The notes beneath the pieces are model-generated. The model saw only the letters and a program-made list of their open reading frames with translations. It was not told where the DNA came from and made no database searches. 64,000 bases of DNA, taken from NCBI GenBank assembly GCA_964405825.1, contig CAYOPI010000008.1:1-64000 (forward strand), given 5' to 3'. Position 1 is the first letter of the stretch, and each line of letters begins with the position of its first letter. Source of the stretch: JBHJGM01 sp964405825 (GTDB taxonomy: Bacteria > Verrucomicrobiota > Verrucomicrobiia > Opitutales > JBHJGM01). The position numbers were made by a program, and so were the translations under genes. This document shows, in pieces, positions 9,029 to 16,535 of this stretch.

Positions 9029-10261
9029 TCAGGGTTGTGCGTTTTCGCGTTCGCGGGCGCGTTCGCTCATCTCGCAGAAGGTGATGAGCAGGTCGCGAAA
9101 GAGCTCGGCGGAGACGTCCCCGCCGACGTTGGTCAGGACTCCGAGGGCCGTCTGGTGCTCAGGCAACACCGCCACCAGCGCACTTTGCTGATCGATCGAT
9201 CCCACGCACACGACCACCGGCACCCCGCCAACGAAATCGCGTCCCCAGCCCAGCGCCGGCTGCCCCTCCAGGTCGCGCAGGACCGGCTGCCAGCGCTCAC
9301 GCACGCGCTGCTGCGGCAGCACATCGATCTCGTAAACGGACATGCCCAGGCGAACTTCGAAGGAGAGCCAGACGGCCACATCGATGATGCACGCGCGCAG
9401 CCCCTGGGCCGGCAGCAGCGCCGCCGTGTCGGCATTGTAGGTTTCCTCGACCGCCCAGCCGCTGTCGCTTTCGGCCGGCAGGTGCCCGAGGGCAAAATCG
9501 CGCGTCTGCAGGAGGTCCAGCCGGCTGAAGGCGCCGCCCTGAATGCCCAGGGGTCGCAGCACCTCACGGTGGCTCACTTCCAGGAAAGTCTCGCGCAAAT
9601 CCCGGGTGCCGGGCTGCCCGGCCTGCAACTCGACGCTCAAAGCGTAGGCCGCCGCCGCCTGGCCGGCCTTGCTCGGCTGAAAACGCGACTCCGGCGGGTC
9701 GGTCAGCGCGGTCTGATCGAGCGCGGCCAACAGGTCTGCCGTCTCGTTGCGCGGTTCGGCCAGAACGCTGTCCAACTGTGTTGGAACGCCCCCGGTCTGT
9801 GACCAGAGCGCACGCAGAGTGACGCGTGCCCGCTCATCATCGGGCAGTTGAAAGATACCGCCGCCGACCGTCCGCAGGGGCTCATCGATGGTCGCCTTGC
9901 CCCGCTCCTCAGCCACCGAGACCAACAGACTCATCAGCGCTCCGGTGGTTTCGCCCAGGGCAAAGCGGGTGTCCTGCGTGACCGGCTTCTGGCTGTCGAC
10001 ATCGCGCACGCCCACCGCCGAGACCGACATCTTGCCGTCGCCCTGCACGGTTGTCAGCGCCAGCCCGGGAACCTCGGAGTCCTCGTAGGCCAGCTGGACG
10101 TACTCCAGAAAATCCAGCAGCTCGGCTTCTTCGAAGCGCACGCCCACGGGCCGCTCGGGCACCTCGGCGGTTGCGTCGGTGGTCGACTCTTCCGCGGCCA
10201 GGCCCACCATGCCCATCCACGCCAATCCCAGACTCAGCAGGTACGCTGCAGGCGTTTGCAT
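9029..10261 (-). CDS. Secreted beta-lactamase-fold (class C/PBP4*-like) protein, catalytic residues missing
   Basis: 410 residues with a signal peptide (residues 1 to about 22, cut after GLAA). The overall layout is that of serine beta-lactamase/esterase-fold proteins: GLALTTVQGD strand, TRFALGETTGALMS box, FQPSKAGQAAAAYAL box, and GWGRDF ... LPEHQTALGVLTNVG near the end. In active relatives the first box is GSxxK; here it reads GETTG (E104, G107), so both Ser and Lys are gone. The YxN box is PSK and the HxG box lacks its His. It therefore looks like a non-catalytic envelope protein, perhaps binding peptidoglycan or a partner. It lies 45 bp after a trypsin-like protease gene on the same strand. 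Confidence 0.7.
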   Translation of the reverse strand: MQTPAAYLLSLGLAWMGMVGLAAEESTTDATAEVPERPVGVRFEEAELLDFLEYVQLAYEDSEVPGLALTTVQGDGKMSVSAVGVRDVDSQKPVTQDTRFALGETTGALMSLLVSVAEERGKATIDEPLRTVGGGIFQLPDDERARVTLRALWSQTGGVPTQLDSVLAEPRNETADLLAALDQTALTDPPESRFQPSKAGQAAAAYALSVELQAGQPGTRDLRETFLEVSHREVLRPLGIQGGAFSRLDLLQTRDFALGHLPAESDSGWAVEETYNADTAALLPAQGLRACIIDVAVWLSFEVRLGMSVYEIDVLPQQRVRERWQPVLRDLEGQPALGWGRDFVGGVPVVVCVGSIDQQSALVAVLPEHQTALGVLTNVGGDVSAELFRDLLITFCEMSERARERENAQP

Positions 10262-10306
10262 CCCTCACACTGTCCAGGGGAGGGCACCGGTGTCCAGTCC
10301 AGCCTC

Positions 10307-11452
10307 TCAGCGCCGTCGACGCTCCAAATCGCGCAGCACCTCATCGTAGTCCTCAATGTACTCGACCACCGCCCGCCGATACCGCTCGTGCTGCTCGGCC
10401 TGATCGCTGAAAAAGTCGTAGGGCCGGCGCTTCTTGAACGCGTTCAAATCCGCCGTGGCGACCGAATTGATCCGCAGGTTGAGCGTCTCCAGCGTATCGA
10501 GAATCTCGCTGCGCGAATCGGCGTGACGCAGGTCATCGTTGGCCATACGGAAGGCGTCCTCCAGTTCCGGATTACCCGAGGGCACCCGGCCTGTCCGCAG
10601 CAGCTCATAGAGCGCATCGGTGGTCTCTTCGATCGCCTCAAAATCCCGGGCCTCGCGCTTGAAGCGTTCCCAGGCCACGCCTTCCCATTCCTTGACGGAG
10701 TCCACCCGGAAGCCAAACCAGCGCGTCTCGGTCTTGTCGGCGCGCTTGCGCAATTCGTCGGTGTGGTAGGTGACCAGGTAGGTCGCCACGCCGATGACCT
10801 TGCCCGTGGTGGCGTGCAAAACCGGGCTGCCGCTGTTGCCGGGCACAAACTTCGCATCCACCTCGACCCGCCGTGGACCCAGGCCGCGGACCCGGCCCTT
10901 GGTCTGCGTGATCACGCCCGCCCCGCTCTCGTTGCCGGGAACGATCACGGCGTCGCCAATGGAGACCTGCTTGGACAGACTGTCGAGCAGCTCAAAACTC
11001 GCCGGGACCTCGTCGGGCTCGACCCGGATCAGCGCCACGTCGTGGTCGCGGGCAATCGCGATGGCGTTGGGCCGCACCTCGGTTCCGTCCAGGGTCAGAA
11101 TCTTGAAACGTTCGTTGCCCGCCAGCACGTGGATGTTGGTCACGACAAAGGCCATACCCCGCATCGTGCAGAAAAAGCCGCTGCCCACACCGTTGTCGCC
11201 CTCGATGATGCACAGCGCGTTCATCTGTTCGCTGGTCAGGCCCGGAATCGAATCCTCCTCGCCCTCGGAGGAATCCGATGCATCCACGGAACTCTCTGGC
11301 TCAAGCGTCGCTTCCGGGTCCTCCGTGAAGCCGTCGGTGCCTTCCTGCGCGATGGCCGACACCGAACTCGCGAAAAGCAGTGCGCATGTCAGGAAGGCCC
11401 TCGCCGAAGTCCAAGAGCAGGTGGACTCTGACATGCTGAGGTTCCTGTCCAT
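10307..11452 (-). CDS. Secreted trypsin-like (S1/S7-type) serine protease
   Basis: 381 residues from ATG 11452, with GGGGAG 5 bases upstream; an internal ATG at 11434 is also possible. A signal peptide (ARAFLTCALLFASSVSA) is followed by an acidic linker (about 35-70). The catalytic triad is visible: His108 in TNIHVLAG, Asp138 in RDHDVALI and Ser207 in VPGNSGSPVL, with GSGFF at the start of the domain. About 130 residues at the C-terminus are charged and helical with no PDZ domain, unlike DegP. Probable periplasmic or secreted endopeptidase; substrate unknown. It precedes the dead beta-lactamase-fold gene on the same strand. Confidence 0.85.
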   Translation of the reverse strand: MDRNLSMSESTCSWTSARAFLTCALLFASSVSAIAQEGTDGFTEDPEATLEPESSVDASDSSEGEEDSIPGLTSEQMNALCIIEGDNGVGSGFFCTMRGMAFVVTNIHVLAGNERFKILTLDGTEVRPNAIAIARDHDVALIRVEPDEVPASFELLDSLSKQVSIGDAVIVPGNESGAGVITQTKGRVRGLGPRRVEVDAKFVPGNSGSPVLHATTGKVIGVATYLVTYHTDELRKRADKTETRWFGFRVDSVKEWEGVAWERFKREARDFEAIEETTDALYELLRTGRVPSGNPELEDAFRMANDDLRHADSRSEILDTLETLNLRINSVATADLNAFKKRRPYDFFSDQAEQHERYRRAVVEYIEDYDEVLRDLERRRR

Positions 11453-11598
11453 AATCACTCCCCGATACTGAACGAGCATAGCGGCAGGTAAAGGATTTTC
11501 GACCGGGCCAACGCGCTTCTGCGGCTTGCAAAGGGGCCTCACCCACCGATAGACCCACTGTCTTTGCGCAGCGTCCACCGCGACTGCGGCCCACCACC

Positions 11599-13272
11599 AT
11601 GCTCCTTTGCGAAAACCTCGATGTGCACGCCGGCAAGGACGGGCCCAAGCTGTTGCACGGTGTCTCCGCCTCCTTCCCGCCCCGGGGCATGCACGCGATC
11701 GTCGGTCCGAGCGGCTGCGGCAAGACCACCCTCGTCAAGGCGCTGCTGGGTCTCATCCCGCGCACCGGCAGCATCATGCTTGACGGCGAGCCCGTCGAAC
11801 GCCCCGAGCAACTGGTCGGACGGGTGGGTTTCGCGCCGCAGTTCAGCATTGCCCAGCCGCACCTCACGGTCGAGGAGTCCCTGCTTTTCAGCCTGCGCCT
11901 CACCGTTGCCTCCGGCCGTGAGCGCAAACGCCGCCTGGACTCCATCCTGCAGACGACCGGCCTTGAACCGCACCGGCACAAGCGCGTTTCGGCCCTCTCG
12001 GGCGGACAACTCCGCCGCCTGGGCCTGGGCCTGGAGTTTGCCAACGAGCCGCCTGTTTTGATCTGCGACGAGGTCACCAGCGGCCTCGACCCCAACTCCG
12101 AGGACCAGATTCTGAACCTCCTGCGCTCGCTCGTGGAGTCCGAGCAGAAGACCTTCATCAACATCATCCACAACCTCAGCCGCCTGGACCGCTTCGACAC
12201 CGTGTGCGTGCTCTTCGGCGGTGAGCTGGTCTTTCAGGGCCCGCCGCAACAGCTGCTGGCCTACCTGAACATCGGCAGCTTCACCGAAATCTACGACCGC
12301 CTCGAAGAAGAGGAGCCAGCTCAGTGGGCCGCTCGTTGGGCCGGGTCTGACGCAGGCGAGGCACCCTCAAGCGAACCTCCGGCCGAAGCCTCGCCTGTTG
12401 CCGCCAAACCGGCGCGTCTGCCGCTGCCGACTACGCAGTTGGCCGTCCTGCTCTGGCGCCGCCTGTTGCTCTTCATCCGCGACCGCGGTTACCTCTTCCT
12501 GACTGCGGCCATCACCTTTGGCTTCCCCTGCGTCGTGGTGATTTTTGCCCTGGGTGGACTGGGCCAGTTGGAACGCCCTCCGCTCGAGCCCGAGGGCAAT
12601 CCCCTGGAGCAGAGCATGGAGCGTCTCGAGTACCGGCTCGAGGCTGCAGAGACCGGTCAGCTCGCCACCGGCCTGATCCTCTTTCAGGTCATCCTGCTCA
12701 CGCTGATGGGCAGCAACAACGGCGCGCGCGAAATCGCCGGCGAACGTCAGCTCTACGAGAAGGAGCGCCTCAGCGGACTCAGCCCGCTCGCCTTCGCCGG
12801 GTCCAAGATCGCCTTTGTCGCCGGCATCGCACTGTTGCAGGGCTTCTGGATGACGCTCTTCGTCAAGAAACTCTGCTACTTCCCCGGCAGCTGGGCCGCG
12901 CAACTGACCGTGCTGGGCTTGTGTTGCCTGGCCATGACCCTGCTCTCGCTCGGGCTCAGCGCGCTCTTCCGCTCGCCCGACAAGGCCTCCCTGCTTTCCA
13001 TTTACTTCGTCGGATTTCAGTTACCCCTGTCCGGGATTGTCCTGGCCTTGCCCGAAACGCTCATCTGGGTCTTCCGGCCCTTCATCAACGCCTACTGGAG
13101 CTGGGCGGGCTATGTGAGCGGCTTCCGCGAGGAACGCCTCTTCGACGCCATGAACGTTTACCGCGACGACGTCATTCCCGAGCTGCCGGTGGCACTTGCC
13201 GTCCTGCTGATTCACTGCGTGCTCGGCGTGGCCCTGGTCGTGCACGGCTGCTACCGGCGCCAGAGCATTTAG
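11599..13272 (+). CDS. ABC transporter half-molecule: ATPase fused to ABC-2 permease (ABCG-like order)
   Basis: 557 residues. The ATPase is N-terminal: Walker A GPSGCGKT (36-43), signature LSGGQLRRL (from about 133), Walker B LICDEVTSGLD (about 153-163). After an Ala/Pro/Glu-rich linker (about 235-275) comes a membrane domain with about six helices, the first at LLLFIRDRGYLFLTAAITFG. The motif REIAGERQLYEKERLSGLSP between helices 2 and 3 is typical of ABC-2/ABCG permeases. Such half-transporters act as dimers in export of lipids or small molecules. No substrate can be read from the context; the next gene is a small membrane-anchored protein. Confidence 0.88.
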   Translation: MLLCENLDVHAGKDGPKLLHGVSASFPPRGMHAIVGPSGCGKTTLVKALLGLIPRTGSIMLDGEPVERPEQLVGRVGFAPQFSIAQPHLTVEESLLFSLRLTVASGRERKRRLDSILQTTGLEPHRHKRVSALSGGQLRRLGLGLEFANEPPVLICDEVTSGLDPNSEDQILNLLRSLVESEQKTFINIIHNLSRLDRFDTVCVLFGGELVFQGPPQQLLAYLNIGSFTEIYDRLEEEEPAQWAARWAGSDAGEAPSSEPPAEASPVAAKPARLPLPTTQLAVLLWRRLLLFIRDRGYLFLTAAITFGFPCVVVIFALGGLGQLERPPLEPEGNPLEQSMERLEYRLEAAETGQLATGLILFQVILLTLMGSNNGAREIAGERQLYEKERLSGLSPLAFAGSKIAFVAGIALLQGFWMTLFVKKLCYFPGSWAAQLTVLGLCCLAMTLLSLGLSALFRSPDKASLLSIYFVGFQLPLSGIVLALPETLIWVFRPFINAYWSWAGYVSGFREERLFDAMNVYRDDVIPELPVALAVLLIHCVLGVALVVHGCYRRQSI

Positions 13273-13310
13273 CCGGTTGCCCTTCCATCCGAATCTGACA
13301 CAAACAGGCT

Positions 13311-13742
13311 ATGGCACGTCTCGTCCAAACCCCGAACTCTCCTTTGCCCGAACGCGCCGGTGGCGCCGCCCCCGCCGTGCTGGGCGTCCTCGTGCTGGTG
13401 CTCGTTGGCCTGGGTGCGGGACTGCTGGTTTTTCTCGAAGACGATGCCTTCGCCGAACTCGAACCCCTCCCCGCCGCGGCCATCCTCGAAGACCCCGAGC
13501 GCCTTGTCGGCAACACCTACCTTCTGCGAGCGCGCATCGTGGAGCAGCTGCCCGGCTACGAGGAAGGGGTGGGGCGTCTGGTTTCGGTCCGCCCCGCCGA
13601 GGAAGAGAACGACGTTGCGCCTTTCGCCGTCTTCGTGCCCGACCGCATCGACGCGAACATCGAGGTCGAGCAGCGCTACCGCATGGAGGTCTTCATGCAG
13701 GAGAACGCCCTGCTGCGCGTCGAGCGCATGGAGAAGTACTAG
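13311..13742 (+). CDS. Small membrane-anchored protein of unknown function
   Basis: 143 residues. A single transmembrane helix near the N-terminus (AAPAVLGVLVLVLVGLGAGL) is followed by an about 95-residue exported or periplasmic domain with alternating beta-type pattern (VGNTYLLRARIVEQL ... YRMEVFMQENALLRVERM), which resembles a small OB-like barrel, but I cannot name a family. It starts 38 bp after the ABC transporter gene and could share its transcript. Its stop codon TAG (13740-13742) is interlocked with the stop codon of radC on the other strand. Confidence 0.65.
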   Translation: MARLVQTPNSPLPERAGGAAPAVLGVLVLVLVGLGAGLLVFLEDDAFAELEPLPAAAILEDPERLVGNTYLLRARIVEQLPGYEEGVGRLVSVRPAEEENDVAPFAVFVPDRIDANIEVEQRYRMEVFMQENALLRVERMEKY

Positions 13743-14434
13743 ACCGTGTGGATCAGGTCGTTGCGCCGGAACGAATAGAAATCCGTCCCCGCGACGATGA
13801 CGTGCTCCAAAACGCCGATGTCCAGCGGTCGCAGCGCCTCCTGGATCATCTGCGTTAGCCGCAGGTCTTCGCGCGATGGTTTCAACTTGCCCGAGGGATG
13901 GTTGTGAGCCAGCACGACATTCTTGGCCGAGACCCGCAACGCTCCTTCAGCCACCCTGCGCGGAAACACCACCGTGCGATCAAGCGTGCCTTCGGAAAGC
14001 CGGTCGACCCCGTCCCGCAGCAACCGGTGGCGGTTGTCCAGATAAGCCACCTCAAAGACCTCGTAACGCAGGCTTGCGATCCGGCTCTGCCAGAACGCGA
14101 CCAGCTTCTCCACGTTGTCCAGGACGACCTCGCCCTCCACCCCCTGCAGCATCGCAAGCCCATAGGCCTCGCGCACGATTCGCAGGTTCGTCGGCGTGGC
14201 CTCGCCAACACCTTCCACCGACATCAGCTCGGACGGGCTCGCGTAGAAGATGCCCCGCAAGTTTCCGAAGCGGCGCAGCAAGGCCTTGGCGATTGGCTTC
14301 ACGTCCCGGCGCGGAATACACAAGGTCAGCACCAGCTCAACGACTTCGTGCTCGGCCAGGCCCGCGAAGCCCGCCTGATTGAAACGCTCCCGCAAGCGTT
14401 CGCGGTGCCCGTGATGATCAGACGGGGAGGGCAT
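13739..14434 (-). CDS. radC: RadC-family JAB/MPN domain protein
   Basis: 231 residues, usual family length. The N-terminal part has the typical HRERLRERF and a helix-hairpin-helix (about 65-85, SVEGVGEATPTNLR). The C-terminal JAB1/MPN-like domain carries the metal motif HNHPSG (H177, H179) with D190 in PSREDLRLT. RadC was named for a supposed DNA repair role that has not been confirmed; the domain suggests a metal hydrolase acting on DNA or protein. Transcribed toward the small membrane protein gene, with which its end overlaps by 4 bp. Confidence 0.9.
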   Translation of the reverse strand: MPSPSDHHGHRERLRERFNQAGFAGLAEHEVVELVLTLCIPRRDVKPIAKALLRRFGNLRGIFYASPSELMSVEGVGEATPTNLRIVREAYGLAMLQGVEGEVVLDNVEKLVAFWQSRIASLRYEVFEVAYLDNRHRLLRDGVDRLSEGTLDRTVVFPRRVAEGALRVSAKNVVLAHNHPSGKLKPSREDLRLTQMIQEALRPLDIGVLEHVIVAGTDFYSFRRNDLIHTV

Positions 14435-14472
14435 GTCGGCAGCTTGCCTCGCGCTGCGACCGCGTCAACGCC

Positions 14473-15885
14473 TCACTCCGCCGGCGGCTGTTTCGCGCGC
14501 GGTCCTTTGGTCGGATCGTCCGAACCCTTCGGCGTCGATGCCGCTTCCTTCCTGGATGCCGGCTGCGCGTCGGCTTCTTCTTCGGCCTTCGCCGTCGCGG
14601 CTTCCCGGCGCAGGAGCAGCCCCTCAAAGGTCAGCGCTCGCGGCGGGGGGGCGGTTTCCGGCGTTGCCTCCTGAGCCTGGCGACGCTCGGCCATCGCCTC
14701 AAAGGTCAGTTCGCGCGGGGCCTCTTCGCGCAAGGGCGCGGCCTCAGGTTGGACGGCAACGTCGGCCACCGGTGCCGGAGCAGCGATGGGCTCGGCGTCG
14801 ACCGCTTCCATCGGCGGTGCTTCCTGACGTAGTCGCAAGGCCTCAAAGGTCAGCGCTCGCGGTGTTTCCTCACGCAGGGGCGGCGCGGCTGCTGGCGGCG
14901 GAAGCCCCGGAATCGGCGAGCCGGCTGCTGGCGGTGGAAGCCCCGGAATCGGCGGGGCGGCACTCGATGGCTCCGATGTGAAGACCGGCGGCGGTGGACC
15001 CAGATCGAGAACCGGCGCGGGTGCCACCAGGGCCGTCTCCACTGGAACGCGCACCAGCCCGTAGTCGCTGCCAGGGTAGGGCTGCACCGCCTGTCGGTTG
15101 GGCAGCTCAATCGTGAACGCCGTATAGTCGTCGGACTCCACCTCAAGCGGCGGAATCCCCGTCACCCCTACGTAGGTGCTCGGTCGCAGACGACCTTCGT
15201 AAACCACCCGGTCCTCGCGCGGCGCGCTCACCCGCACATAGCTCTCGGCCCGCCCTTCCAGAAAGACCGTCACCGCCTGAGGCGAGGTCACGTCCTCCGG
15301 CTGCGTGGGCGCGGCTGTTGCGGCGGCCGCGGGTTCGGGCTGGGCCGCCGCCTGCGGTGCCTGGGCAACCGCGACCGGCACGGTCTGTTGACCGCCCTCG
15401 GTGAAATCCATCCGCAGTGAGGCCACCACCTCCGGCCAAAGGCCAACCGGCGGGGCAAAGCTCCAGGCACCGGCTGCGGGGGCGTAGCGCCACTGGCCAA
15501 CCTGCCGCAGGAAGCCGTAGGTCACCTCACCACCGGTCAACAGCGGCGGGGTCGAGCCAAAGCCCACATACGGCGTGCGCCCCTCGGTCAGCTGGTCCGG
15601 CGAGGGTGGCCGAAAGGTATAGTCGACGTAAATCACGTCGCCGATCTTCAGGTCGCTTTGCGTGACAAACTCGCGCAACACCACACCGACCGCGCGCACC
15701 TGCGGGCCGTCGCGCTGCACCTGTACCACCCGCATCAGGACCCATTCATCGGCCATGCGCTGGGCCGTCGGCGGCGGCGCCCCGGGCACTTCGGCGGGAA
15801 CGGTGGGCAGAACCAGATCGGCCTGCGCGGGGGCCAGCGCCAGCGTGATCAGCGTGGCCGCAAAGGGGAGTTTCCAGGGTTTCAT
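14473..15885 (-). CDS. Secreted Pro/Ala-rich protein with triple LTFE-box repeats
   Basis: 470 residues from ATG 15885; an upstream ATG at 15951 would place 22 odd residues before a clear signal peptide (FAATLITLALAPAQA), so I use the shorter form. The N-terminal 150 residues form a folded domain of unknown type. A beta-rich segment (QAVTVFLEGRAESYVRVSAP ... VGVTGIPPLEVES) weakly resembles the C-terminal DUF4115 domain of RodZ. The C-terminal third is low-complexity: two IPGLPPPAA units and three boxes, PRALTFEALRLRQ, PRELTFEAMAERR and PRALTFEGLLLRR, separated by Ala/Pro/Glu-rich linkers. The end is Lys/Pro-rich. No function can be assigned; an envelope scaffold is possible. Confidence 0.7.
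   Translation of the reverse strand: MKPWKLPFAATLITLALAPAQADLVLPTVPAEVPGAPPPTAQRMADEWVLMRVVQVQRDGPQVRAVGVVLREFVTQSDLKIGDVIYVDYTFRPPSPDQLTEGRTPYVGFGSTPPLLTGGEVTYGFLRQVGQWRYAPAAGAWSFAPPVGLWPEVVASLRMDFTEGGQQTVPVAVAQAPQAAAQPEPAAAATAAPTQPEDVTSPQAVTVFLEGRAESYVRVSAPREDRVVYEGRLRPSTYVGVTGIPPLEVESDDYTAFTIELPNRQAVQPYPGSDYGLVRVPVETALVAPAPVLDLGPPPPVFTSEPSSAAPPIPGLPPPAAGSPIPGLPPPAAAPPLREETPRALTFEALRLRQEAPPMEAVDAEPIAAPAPVADVAVQPEAAPLREEAPRELTFEAMAERRQAQEATPETAPPPRALTFEGLLLRREAATAKAEEEADAQPASRKEAASTPKGSDDPTKGPRAKQPPAE
14623..14862 (-). repeat. Three coding repeats for the (P)R-x-LTFE-x box
   Basis: Near-identical DNA (reverse complement CCGCGAGCGCTGACCTTTGAG) lies at 14623-14643 and 14842-14862, with a diverged third copy around 14698-14716. 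They encode the LTFE boxes of the secreted protein. Unequal spacing (about 75 and 145 bp) shows modular rather than strict tandem repetition. Confidence 0.75.
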
Positions 15886-15995
15886 TAACGATCGGACTCC
15901 TATCACAATGTCACGGAAGCGTTTCATTTGGCAACGGCAATCCGAGGCCACCCTCGGGCTTGTCCCGCGCAGTTTCCTTTGCCAGAGACCCTCTC

Positions 15996-16523
15996 ATGAC
16001 TGCGCCCGAACCGCGCCTGCTGCTCGCTGGCAGTTCCATCTTCGAGCAATGGAAGACGGCTGCTCAGGCGTTTCCCTGGGCGAGCGTTCAAAACGCGGCC
16101 ATCGGCGGCACCACCACGGCGGACTGGCGCGATCAACTGGCCGGAGTCGCCCAACAGCTCCAGCCCACCCACATCGCCTTCTATTGCGGCAGCAACGACG
16201 TCAGCGAAGGTCGTTCTGCCACCGAAATCATTGAGGGCGTCCTGGCCTGCCGCGAAGCCGTGGCGGACTGGCCCTTTGCCTGGTTCACCATCATCCATGC
16301 GCCCGAGAAACGGTCCCGTCTCCAGGTCGTCGACGACGTGATCACCGGCGTGCGTGTGGGATTGGCCGCCGACCCAACCGCGCGTGTGGTCGACCTCAGC
16401 CGCGTCTTTCCCTCCGACACCATCAGCCCGCCCGACTTCTTCATCGCCGATGGCCTGCACCTGACCCCGCCGGCCTATCGCGCAATCGAGGCGCACTGCC
16501 TTGAACAGTTCCAGGCGTGGTAG
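15996..16523 (+). CDS. SGNH/GDSL-family hydrolase
   Basis: 175 residues from ATG 15996; an in-frame ATG at 15960 would add 12 residues before the first strand and seems less likely. Block I is LLLAGSSIFEQW (Ser nucleophile in GSS), block II has NAAIGG, block III has YCGSNDV (Asn and Asp), and block V is DGLHLTPPAY with catalytic Asp and His. This is the platelet-activating-factor-acetylhydrolase-like branch, acting as esterase or carbohydrate deacetylase. No signal peptide is present, so it is cytosolic. It is divergent from the repeat protein gene and convergent with the SLC13 gene. Confidence 0.85.
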   Translation: MTAPEPRLLLAGSSIFEQWKTAAQAFPWASVQNAAIGGTTTADWRDQLAGVAQQLQPTHIAFYCGSNDVSEGRSATEIIEGVLACREAVADWPFAWFTIIHAPEKRSRLQVVDDVITGVRVGLAADPTARVVDLSRVFPSDTISPPDFFIADGLHLTPPAYRAIEAHCLEQFQAW

Positions 16524-16535
16524 TTCCCGATGTAT

